A DNA stretch of 11,670 bases from JBLHLB01 sp047618505 (GTDB lineage: Bacteria; Planctomycetota; UBA1135; GCA-002686595), in the NCBI GenBank assembly GCA_047618505.1, contig JBLHLB010000099.1, positions 1-11,670 of the forward strand. Reading direction: 5' to 3'. The notes below the pieces were generated by a model that ran no database searches, had not been told where the DNA came from, and saw only the letters and a list, made by a program, of their open reading frames with translations. The translations under genes were made by a program, and so were the position numbers. Of this stretch, positions 1-6,079 are shown piece by piece. Within the stretch, counting starts at the first letter, position 1. Every line of letters begins with the position of its first letter.

Positions 1-1182
1 GGAGAATAGGTTGCGGGACTCTGTGGGGTCGGCGCCGAGGTCATAGAGCTCCGGCTCACTCGAGTGCAAGTACTTGCGATCCCCAACGACCCAGCCAGCG
101 AGGGGACTCCAGCCGAAGGACAGGTAGCCCACATAGGACTCGAGGTAGATGCCGCGTCCTTCCGGAATCTCGGAACGGAACAAGCTCTTGCCGTCGATCG
201 AACTCGAAACGTCCAAGCCCATGGCGGCGGCCAAGGTCGGGTAGACATCGACGACACTGACCGTCTCGCGGCTGCGGTCCCCGGCGCGATAGCCACCCGG
301 ATCCCGTAGCATGAAAGGGACGCGCATGGTGGATTCGTTGCAATACCCACCGTGGGAGAACTCGTTCTTCTCACCAAAGGCCTCCCCATGGTCCGCTACG
401 ACTGCGATGAAAGTGCTGTCCATCATCCCACGCTCTTCCATCCATCCAAAGAGCCGGGCAATCTGGGAATCGGCGTAGGCGATCTCGCCGTGGTAGGGGT
501 TCTTCTCGAGGGCCCCGAAGCGAAACTCCGGAGGTGCCTCGTGGGGTCCGTGGGCGTCGAACAGGTGCACCCATAGGAAGAAGCGTTCACCATCCATGCG
601 CTTGGACAACCACTCGATGGTGTCGTCGATTACCTCTGTTGCCGTGCGCTCATCGACGTGGGTTGTTCCGTCGCTGCTGGCATCGTCGGGCGTGATGTAG
701 AGGTCGAAGCCCTGGGACAAACCAAAGGACTCGCTCAGGACAATGGCGGAAAGGAATGCCGCTGTACTGAGCCCCCTTTCCTTGGCCGTCTCCGCCAGGG
801 TTTGGGCCGATTGCGGAAGGGCCCAAAGGCCATTGTCGCGCACCGTGTGACGGGGCGGATAGAGTCCCGTCAACATCGATGTGTGTGACGGCAGTGTCAC
901 GGGCGTCACGGTATGTGCGCGCTCGTACAGCACGGCCGTTTCAGAAAAGATCTGCAGCTCTGGCGTCACCTCAGGGCGATTGCCATAGGGCGTCAGCGCA
1001 TCCGCCCTGGTCGTATCCAGGGTGATCAACAGAGCTGAGAAAGGCGGCTCGTTCTTGCCCAACTCAGCGTCACCGCAGCCGATCAAGAGGGGCAGGCAAG
1101 CGAGGGCCAGGGGCAGGGCCTGGGGCATGGCCAGGGACATGGCTCCATGGCCTAAACGTGAGTGCTTCAAGGGATCGATCAT
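1..1182 (-). CDS. Sulfatase-like (alkaline phosphatase superfamily) lipoprotein, C-terminus cut by window edge
   Basis: The frame is open for 394 codons from ATG 1182 to the window edge, so the 3' end is missing. The N-terminus has basic residues (K6, R9), a hydrophobic stretch and a lipobox LIGC with Cys36, indicating an exported lipoprotein. This longer start is preferred over ATG 1140, which would remove the basic n-region; no clear Shine-Dalgarno supports either. Superfamily metal-site motifs are visible: TLDTTRAD (residues 54-61), HLFDAHGPH, and VVADHGEAFGEKNEFSH with D264-H265. The nucleophile region reads PVTLPSHTSMLTG with Thr96 where true sulfatases have Cys or Ser in C/S-x-P-x-R. 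The family fold is clear, but the substrate could be a phosphate or sulfate ester. It lies 55 bp downstream of a paralogue with which it shares phrases such as DNGLW/ENGLW, ETVSVVDV and LSFGW, probably as an operon. Confidence 0.9.
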   Translation of the reverse strand, partial: MIDPLKHSRLGHGAMSLAMPQALPLALACLPLLIGCGDAELGKNEPPFSALLITLDTTRADALTPYGNRPEVTPELQIFSETAVLYERAHTVTPVTLPSHTSMLTGLYPPRHTVRDNGLWALPQSAQTLAETAKERGLSTAAFLSAIVLSESFGLSQGFDLYITPDDASSDGTTHVDERTATEVIDDTIEWLSKRMDGERFFLWVHLFDAHGPHEAPPEFRFGALEKNPYHGEIAYADSQIARLFGWMEERGMMDSTFIAVVADHGEAFGEKNEFSHGGYCNESTMRVPFMLRDPGGYRAGDRSRETVSVVDVYPTLAAAMGLDVSSSIDGKSLFRSEIPEGRGIYLESYVGYLSFGWSPLAGWVVGDRKYLHSSEPELYDLGADPTESRNLFS

Positions 1183-1237
1183 TGGTTCAGGGACACGACT
1201 GCGGAGGCCCAAGAGAATACAGTCCCGCGCTGCTCGG

Positions 1238-3163
1238 TCAGCGAGAAGTTCCGGCCTGCCTGGCCGCCTGCAATTCCTGCCAGCGGCGTGCGTAACTCGC
1301 GAATTCTTCCCGACGTCCCAGCCTGCGCAGGAGTCCTTGCAATTCGGCCAGATAGGCTTCCTTGGCGAAGTCCAGTTCGACCGCTCGCCAGAGGGAGAGG
1401 ATGCCGGCATCTTCCTGCCCGGATTTTGAGAGGGCGATGCCTAGGTTGTAGTGGAAGCCTGCTGTGGTAGGGCGCAGGCCGACGAGGCGTTGCAAGCCAG
1501 GAACGGCCTCTCGGTAGCGTTCAAGAGACAGGAGTGCTCCTGTCCAGGTCTGGAGGGCGACCACGTTGCGCGGATTCTGAACTACGATCCGGTGGGCCAA
1601 GCGTTGGGCTTCTTCGGGCTGACCTTCGTTTTGGAGAGCGCTGGCCCGCAGGGTATCGCGGTATTCCTGGGCGGAATCCTGGGGCGCGGGCAGGTCGCCG
1701 GGGCGCATGGGATCGGGCAATTCCGTAAGCCCTGCGGCGGCCGCGGTGTAGCCCAGAGCCGCCAAATCTTCCGCGGCCCGGGGCCCTCCGGCGTGTGCCG
1801 CTGCACGGGCTCGATTGGCGGAGTCAGCCAGGGTTCTACCGAGCCAGGCGCGGGCATGTTTGACCCGTTCCGCTGCACTTTCCGCGAGGTTGTTGGCCTC
1901 CTCAGGATCCCCGCTGAGATCGAAGACCTCGCTCTTGCTGGAAAGGCTCACTTTCCAGGATCCCACGCGTTGCCCGACGATCGGTGCCCAACCAAAAGAG
2001 AGGTTGCCAGAGAAGGACTCGAAGTAGGCCTGGCGATCAGCTGGCAGGGAGCGACCAAAGAGGGAGAGTCCATCTTCGAATTGCGCGTCAACCCGCAGCC
2101 CCATGGCTTCCATGGCCGTGGCTGCCACATCGACGACGCTGACCGTTTCATCGGAGACTTCGCCGCCACGGAAGCCGTTGGGGTAGGTGACGATGAACGG
2201 CACTCGCATGGTCGCTTCATAGCAGAAAGCCGCGTGGCTCCACTCTCCATGTTCTCCCAGGGATTCACCGTGGTCTGCGGCGACGATGATTAGTGTGTCT
2301 TCAAGACGCCCGCTGTCTTCGATTTCACCAAGGAGGCGCTCAATCTGCGCATCCATGAAGGACACTTCTCCCTGGTAGAGCTGGTTGATCGGGTCGCTTT
2401 CCAGGGTGTACCCCGCCTGCGCCACGTAGGGTTGGTGGGGATCGAAGAGGTGCACCCAGGTGAACGCGGGCTCGTCGTCGTCGAGCTTCTCAAACCACTG
2501 AATGGCCGCATCCACGGTCTGATTGGCGGGGCGATCAATATAGTGATTCGAAGTCTCCCGGGCCGTGCGCTCCGGTTGGTCGTAGACCTCGAATCCTTGA
2601 TTCAATCCGTAGTCGCGATCGAGCACTACGGCGCTGACGAAGCCCGCTGTTCGAAAGCCTGCCTGGGCGGCCAACTCGGGCACGGTTGTTGTTTCGGGCG
2701 TCAAACCCCAGAGCCCGTTCTCGCGGATGCCGTGGGTAGGCGGGATCTGTCCGGTCAACATCGAAGCGTGGGCCGGGAGGGTTAGGGGCGCCACGGTCGT
2801 GGCGTTCAGGTAGCGCACCCCGCGCGCCGCGAGGGCGTCAAGGCTGGGCGTCGCGCCCTCGCTGGCATGGAACTCACCGCTGTATTCACCGTCCTTCCCA
2901 TAGCACGAGAGCGCGTCGGCGCGGGTCGTGTCCAGGGTGATCAACAGGACCGAGAGCGGCTTGTCCGGGGCCGATGTAGAGTCCACCGTAGCCCCTCCGC
3001 AACTGGCGAGAAGTGCGGTCAGGCAGAGGGTCAGCACTGTCCAAGGAGCGAGCGCTCCGCGGCGTTTTGAAGCTGTGTGGCCCTCTTGTGAGGGGTGGGG
3101 CTGCGAGCGACCGAGCTGCGAGGGATTGGACCGCAAGCGTTTGTGAGTGATCGAGGGCATCAT
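1238..3163 (-). CDS. Sulfatase-like lipoprotein with C-terminal TPR region
   Basis: It encodes 641 residues ending in TGA. ATG 3163 is chosen because it gives a basic n-region (K8, R9, R11, K33-R35), a hydrophobic core and a lipobox LASC with Cys55; the frame stays open to an ATG at 3280, but that adds 39 unrelated residues. The catalytic domain starts at about residue 70 and shows TLDTTRAD (76-83), PLTLPAHASMLTG (nucleophile position Thr128), HLFDPHQPY, and VAADHGESLGEHGEWSH (D297-H298). From about residue 496 to the end it is helical and TPR-like, with repeats such as EEAQRLAHRIVVQNP and REAVPGLQRLVGLRP. Sulfatase-like plus TPR is a recurrent architecture in environmental bacteria. Thr rather than Cys/Ser at the nucleophile argues against formylglycine chemistry; a phosphohydrolase or transferase role is possible. 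It is the first gene of the minus-strand pair and is divergent from the rhodanese gene, with 108 bp between starts. Confidence 0.92.
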   Translation of the reverse strand: MMPSITHKRLRSNPSQLGRSQPHPSQEGHTASKRRGALAPWTVLTLCLTALLASCGGATVDSTSAPDKPLSVLLITLDTTRADALSCYGKDGEYSGEFHASEGATPSLDALAARGVRYLNATTVAPLTLPAHASMLTGQIPPTHGIRENGLWGLTPETTTVPELAAQAGFRTAGFVSAVVLDRDYGLNQGFEVYDQPERTARETSNHYIDRPANQTVDAAIQWFEKLDDDEPAFTWVHLFDPHQPYVAQAGYTLESDPINQLYQGEVSFMDAQIERLLGEIEDSGRLEDTLIIVAADHGESLGEHGEWSHAAFCYEATMRVPFIVTYPNGFRGGEVSDETVSVVDVAATAMEAMGLRVDAQFEDGLSLFGRSLPADRQAYFESFSGNLSFGWAPIVGQRVGSWKVSLSSKSEVFDLSGDPEEANNLAESAAERVKHARAWLGRTLADSANRARAAAHAGGPRAAEDLAALGYTAAAAGLTELPDPMRPGDLPAPQDSAQEYRDTLRASALQNEGQPEEAQRLAHRIVVQNPRNVVALQTWTGALLSLERYREAVPGLQRLVGLRPTTAGFHYNLGIALSKSGQEDAGILSLWRAVELDFAKEAYLAELQGLLRRLGRREEFASYARRWQELQAARQAGTSR

Positions 3164-3271
3164 TGGTGCGCCCACGCTACCATCCCCCAGGCAGGCCACA
3201 GCTCCTCGCGCGCTGCTTCCCTGGTCCGCCCCCCGAATCAACCGTTCGCCTGCCCTCACCGGGCCCCAAGC

Positions 3272-3700
3272 ATGCCCCACGAAACCACCGACCCCGCGGG
3301 TGCGAAGGATAAGTTGTCAGCCGACGATTGCCTCCTGATCGATGTACGCACCCCCGAGGAGTTCGCAGCCGGCCACGTGCCCGGCGCCTACAATGTCCCC
3401 TTCATCTTCCGCACGGCCCAGGGCGCAATCCCGAATGCTGATTTTGTGAGTGTACTGGAGGCTAACTTTGCCAAAGACGCTTCCTTGGTCTTCCAGTGAA
3501 AGGCCGGTGGTCGCTCGCAGCGTGCCTGCGAGTTCCTGAGCAGCCAAGGCTGGTCACGCCTGGTCGATATGGCCGGCGGCTACCACGGCAGCACCGATCC
3601 CTCCGGCAATGTCCAAGTCGTCGGCTGGGAGGCCTGCGGCTTCGATAGCACCACCGAACCTACCCCGGGCCGCACCTGGGATGAGTTGAAGCCAAAGTAG
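3272..3700 (+). CDS. Selenocysteine-containing rhodanese (in-frame TGA at the catalytic position)
   Basis: This is a predicted 142-residue single-domain sulfurtransferase in which TGA 3497-3499 is read as Sec76. Before the TGA lies the rhodanese signature IDVRTPEEFAAGHVPGAYNVP (first residues I23-D24-V25-R26), then VFQ. The TGA falls exactly where the catalytic Cys of the CxxGxR active-site loop belongs, followed in frame by KAGGRS. The same frame then gives the usual C-terminal half (RACEFL, LVDMAGGYHG, VVGWEACGF, TPGRTWDEL) and stops at TAG 3698-3700. Frame and homology are intact on both sides, so decay is unlikely. A perfect hairpin follows the TGA at the spacing expected of a bacterial SECIS. 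Cys86 and Cys122 could be resolving residues (inference). No signal peptide is seen, so it is probably cytoplasmic. The start has no evident Shine-Dalgarno. Alternatives are a TGC-to-TGA sequencing error or a recent nonsense mutation. Confidence 0.85.
3514..3532 (+). promoter_or_regulatory. Putative bacterial SECIS hairpin
   Basis: CTCGCAG (3514-3520) pairs perfectly with CTGCGAG (3526-3532) around a 5-nt loop CGTGC, and a G3513-U3533 wobble can extend the stem. The apical loop begins 21 nt after the last base of TGA 3497-3499 and contains G-U. This fits the known bacterial SECIS layout, a stem-loop just downstream of the UGA inside the coding sequence with a GU-containing apical loop recognised by SelB. 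The pairing is seen directly; SelB recognition is inferred. Confidence 0.7.
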
Positions 3701-3729
3701 TCTTGAGTCCCCGACCCTCAATAAAAGCA

Positions 3730-3769
3730 CAGGGGCCGAGCGCGGGTTTTGCCCCGTGCTCGGCCCCTG
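3730..3769 (-). terminator. Strong hairpin terminator between convergent rhodanese and pilin genes
   Basis: A 17-bp stem (3730-3746 with 3753-3769, one G-U pair) closes a 6-nt loop. On the minus strand it is followed by TGCTTTTATT, a short U-tract, so it works best as the terminator of the pilin gene, which ends 21 bp upstream of it on that strand. On the plus strand it lies 30 bp after the rhodanese stop but has no T-tract behind it, so termination in that direction would be weaker. Confidence 0.85.
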
Positions 3770-3789
3770 CTACAGGCACCAGACAAGGA

Positions 3790-4596
3790 TCAGTTTCCGA
3801 CCATGGTCCAGGTGTTCGAGTCGTTAGCAGCGGCGCCGCGAGCGCTGATGACGGAGGTTATTCCCAGGGGAGCGTTCATGTCGGGCCCGCCAGTCTCATT
3901 GCTGTAGGCGGCGCCGAAGCTGGGCATGTTCGCCGGGGTATGGATCCCCGAGTAGTCGCCGTTCTGGTTCAGAAACTGGAGGATGTTGCCCTCCTGGTTG
4001 ATGAAGAAAGCGCGGCGACCCGTTTTTGCGTTGTCCACGGGCCAGGCATAGCAGCCCCACAGGATCTCGTTGCTAGCCGAATCAGGCAGACTTCCCACGG
4101 TGCCACCACCGACGTTGACCGTGCCGTTCTCGGCGATGCCGCTGATCAGGCCACCGGCGGCGGGACCCGGTAGGAACATCTTGAAGTAATAGCCCGTGCG
4201 CTGGGCAACGCCTTCACCGGCCCCGTCCACCAGGATACGGTCAAAGGGGGTCGGCAGGATGCCGGGATCGTGTGTCTCGACGCCGATGGCCGGAGCATCG
4301 GTTGCGGGGTCATAGATGCGAAGAGGGGCAACGCTAGCCATCTCTCCGAAGTACCCGTATTCGCCCCCTCCGTCAGCGTTCGTATCGACGCTACAGGACG
4401 ACAGGAATTGTGCCTGTGATGTTGCGACGTTGCGCAGCGTAGCGATGGCCGCATTCTCGTTTGCTGAGACACGTGATGTCAGTAGCTTGGGCACCGCGAT
4501 CGTCGCGATCACGGCGATAATCGCCACGACGATCATGAGCTCTATCAAGGTGAAGCCGGCGAGTCCGCCTGTTTTCTTTGTGTACTGTAGTTTCAT
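3790..4596 (-). CDS. Type IV pilin/pseudopilin-like protein (prepilin-type N-terminus)
   Basis: It encodes 268 residues. ATG 4596 is chosen because it places a short basic leader (14 residues, K7-K8 and ending LAG) directly before the class III prepilin motif FTLIELMIVVAIIAVIATI. Cleavage is predicted after G14, with mature F1 methylated and Glu5 (E19 of the precursor) present. A GGGAAGGA ribosome-binding site lies a few bases upstream (about 4600-4607). A longer in-frame ATG at 4809 would bury the leader and is rejected. The mature protein has one hydrophobic helix (about 15-37) that also forms the N-terminal assembly helix, then a globular domain rich in Gly, Asn and aromatics, with Cys68 and Cys182 that could form a disulfide. 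It probably assembles into a type IV pilus or type II secretion-like pseudopilus. No assembly ATPase, platform protein or peptidase is in the window, so its system is unknown. Confidence 0.88.
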   Translation of the reverse strand: MKLQYTKKTGGLAGFTLIELMIVVAIIAVIATIAVPKLLTSRVSANENAAIATLRNVATSQAQFLSSCSVDTNADGGGEYGYFGEMASVAPLRIYDPATDAPAIGVETHDPGILPTPFDRILVDGAGEGVAQRTGYYFKMFLPGPAAGGLISGIAENGTVNVGGGTVGSLPDSASNEILWGCYAWPVDNAKTGRRAFFINQEGNILQFLNQNGDYSGIHTPANMPSFGAAYSNETGGPDMNAPLGITSVISARGAAANDSNTWTMVGN

Positions 4597-4973
4597 TGAT
4601 CCTTCCCGGTATTCCCTTCTTGAATGAGGCAGGTGCATGATGCCACAGCACCCTTGCTGGGGATCCGCTGCTGGCGCAGGCTCCCGGAGCTCCCAACACA
4701 CTTCTCGTACAGCGGGTTTGTTCTTCTTAAGGGAAACGCCAAAGGAGCGTACGCACTCAGGAATCAGAGGCTGGGCGGGGTGATTGCCGAAGGACTTGCG
4801 AACTATCAACCTCTGCTTCCATCGCTTGGCAGCGCACTTGACACAGATGCAGCGCCCCGCTGCCCCAGGCGTGTCGCCGGCCGTTGGGGTGCTTCATGGA
4901 AACTCGGCATTTTTTTCCGGATGCTGTGCTGTTTGGCCGTAGACGAGGCCTGCTGGCCGATTGGCGCCCTACT
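4597..4973. other. Stretch without a recognisable gene upstream of the pilin
   Basis: About 380 bases lie between the pilin start and the recognisable end of the DUF1579-like remnant. Open frames cross it on both strands, but none gives a recognisable domain and their composition looks incidental. The minus-strand promoter of the pilin should lie here; I could not identify convincing -35/-10 or -24/-12 boxes by eye. Confidence 0.5.
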
Positions 4974-5312
4974 CCTTGCGCGCAATTGGGACTCAACGAC
5001 CTGCGTGTCCTCTTCTCCCCCGGGCATGGCGTAGATTTCCATGACGCGCTCGTCCGGAGAGACGATATGGATGATGGTCTTGACCATCTTGTCGTGCCTG
5101 CCGGCTAGGTATCTATCGAGGGTCCGAAGAGAAGGATCGCGTCGTCGACACTCCTGATCATTTTGCTTTGTGTCGAGGTCGCCCTCGCCGTAGTCCATGG
5201 CTGTGTTCATGTCCATGTCCATGTCCATGTCTGTGCCCACAGTGCTGATACTTGTGCTGATACTTGTGCTGACCTAGCTCAGCTTGAACTTGTCGTAGCC
5301 CATGACCGGCGT
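4974..5312 (-). pseudogene. Decayed DUF1579-like gene, C-terminal part
   Basis: In one minus-strand frame, TPVMGYDKFKLS is followed by TAG (5276-5274). The same frame then gives a repetitive stretch, STAMDYGEG-like text (NTAMDYGEGDLDTK) and HDKMVKTIIHIVSPDERVME followed by IYAMPGGEED. These phrases match the second half of DUF1579 proteins as I know them (VMGYDNFK.., ..STWIDSMSTAM..EG.., ..DKMKT.IHIV...MEMY.PGGEE). The stop, the insertion of short repeats where STWIDSM would stand, and the lack of an N-terminal half in the same frame make it a remnant. DUF1579 has no established biochemical function. Family assignment is from memory of its pattern, not a search. Confidence 0.6.
5208..5272. 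repeat. Two adjacent short tandem repeats inside the DUF1579-like remnant
   Basis: CATGTC occurs four times in a row at 5208-5231 (GACATG on the minus strand, Asp-Met repeats). GTGCTGATACTT occurs twice at 5242-5265, followed by a partial third copy GTGCTGA at 5266-5272. Both have unit lengths divisible by three and so keep the reading frame. They look like slippage expansions within a gene no longer under selection. Confidence 0.85.
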
Positions 5313-5339
5313 GATCTGGACTGCTTGACGCATCATCGC

Positions 5340-5511
5340 CCCACTTGACGTCGTGCTGATCCAGCGAACTGCGTGGATCCATCAATAGATCTGTGGGGAA
5401 AGCGAGACGAAGTTGCCGCGTAAGCAATCGTTCCACGGCGAGCGCCAGGCAAACCAACAGGGGCGCCTGCAGCGAGGGCGGCACGCTCCAACTCCACTAG
5501 GCGGCGGGGGG
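5340..5511 (-). pseudogene. Possible membrane-protein remnant between the BlaI-like and DUF1579-like remnants
   Basis: A minus-strand frame beginning at GTG 5484 reads PPSLQAPLLVCLALAVERLL followed by TRQLRLAFPTDLL, a hydrophobic helix then basic residues. It sits directly downstream of the broken BlaI-like gene, where a BlaR1/M56-family peptidase usually lies, and its start would suit the first membrane helix of such a protein. No HExxH or other diagnostic motif is present and the frame soon loses meaning. The M56 assignment rests mainly on position and is weak. Confidence 0.25.
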
Positions 5512-5519
5512 TTCGGTCA

Positions 5520-5811
5520 GGAATCCGGCTGAGGAGTCCATTGCTGTTGCCTTGGTCCGGAGGTGCCGCCAAAGCTCGGTTTACGAGGCCTTGGAGGGCC
5601 GCCCCGCGCGTTTGGGAGCACGAGATGAGGGGCGCGTAGACGCTTGTTCGACCCTCCGCTCGTTCAAGGCTCCCTTGGCTAGGAGGCGCGAAAGGAGCGT
5701 CTTGACCGTTGTATGGGCCCAGCCTGTCTCCGGCGCGCGCTCACGAATCTCCCCAGAGGGCACGAAATACCGGCCATTCTGCATCGCTGAGCCGTATGGG
5801 CGTGGGTTCTA
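5520..5811 (-). pseudogene. BlaI/MecI-family repressor, broken by frameshifts
   Basis: Pieces of one winged-helix repressor are spread over several minus-strand frames. Frame one gives PIRLSDAEWPVFRALWGD and stops at TGA 5743-5741. A shift near 5757-5745 leads into EIRERAPETGWAHTTVKTLL then SRLLAKGALNERR, the recognition-helix and wing region. A second shift near 5659-5654 leads into EGRTSVYAPLIS followed by a stretch ending ALQGLVNRA; a possible third leads into SFGGTSGP. Joined, they follow the BlaI order (LSDAEWEVM.ALW, ERTGWAYTTVKT, SVYAPLIS, LVNRAFGG). About six residues seem missing at the first break. No clean start codon precedes the first piece. Intact members repress their own operon and a neighbouring M56 peptidase; this copy cannot make a full protein. 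Confidence 0.78.
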
Positions 5812-5820
5812 CGTATGTAG
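5809..5820. promoter_or_regulatory. Possible degenerate BlaI-type operator, site 1
   Basis: CTACGTATGTAG differs by one base from a CTACA-N2-TGTAG palindrome, which contains the TACA/TGTA core recognised by BlaI/MecI repressors. It abuts the upstream end of the broken BlaI-like gene, where an autoregulatory operator would lie. Suggestive by position and motif only. Confidence 0.4.
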
Positions 5821-5831
5821 TCGTTGGATCT

Positions 5832-5843
5832 CTACAGTTGAAG
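5832..5843. promoter_or_regulatory. Possible degenerate BlaI-type operator, site 2
   Basis: CTACAGTTGAAG is also one base from CTACA-N2-TGTAG. It lies 23 bp, about two helical turns, from site 1 on the upstream side of the broken BlaI-like gene. A pair at this spacing is more than a single chance match, but the sites are short. Confidence 0.4.
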
Positions 5844-6079
5844 GAAATGGGCCTGCAGGTACGGCCTCCGGGCGCCCCGGGGCTGATTTCCCCTGCCTCA
5901 GCCCTCGCCCCATCTTCCCGTGAAGATCTGCGCGGCTCCTCCGTAAGATGCGGCCCCGCTCGGATCCGTGCCCCCCCCATTCGCTTGGTGACGCAACCCA
6001 AGGTGCCGTGGGCACGGCCGCGAGCATGCCGCTTTACGAGCAACGAATCCCTGGAGAATGCCGACCAGGCATCAACACT
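5844..6079. other. Intergenic region upstream of lemA
   Basis: About 236 bases hold no recognisable gene. Open frames on both strands give no domain text. The plus-strand promoter for the lemA-TPM-TPM operon should be here; no convincing -35/-10 pair was seen. The lemA frame is itself open from 5948, but the extra residues before 6080 are low-complexity and unlike LemA. Confidence 0.5.

Noticed and set aside
1451..2293. 280-residue plus-strand open frame
   Set aside because: It is antisense to the TPR-bearing sulfatase-like gene, whose lipobox, metal motifs and paralogue leave no doubt about the coding strand.
3095..3499. Rhodanese ending at TGA 3499 as a short complete protein, with an upstream start at 3095
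   Set aside because: It would lack the catalytic residue and half the domain, while the same frame continues with clear rhodanese text. The residues before 3272 overlap the N-terminal coding region of the divergent sulfatase-like gene and look incidental.
3272..3700. Rhodanese as a simple pseudogene
   Set aside because: There is a single stop exactly at the active-site Cys codon, no frameshift, full-length homology on both sides and a SECIS-like hairpin at the right spacing. This is much more than expected from random decay, though a sequencing error at one base remains possible.
4806..5240. 144-residue minus-strand frame as an intact gene
   Set aside because: It starts inside the repeat tract at a GTG, covers only the C-terminal half of a DUF1579-like domain, and ends in a long unrelated tail.
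5208..5272. CRISPR-like array
   Set aside because: Units are 6 and 12 bp, directly abutting with no spacers. These are simple tandem repeats.
5274..5276. TAG in the DUF1579-like frame as a recoded (pyrrolysine) codon
   Set aside because: The surrounding segment also has repeat expansions and lacks its N-terminal half in frame, so it is better explained as decay.
5163..5348. Plus-strand frame with His-Val repeats as a metal-binding peptide
   Set aside because: The repeats are the opposite-strand reading of the CATGTC tandem tract. No start signal or domain supports a gene.
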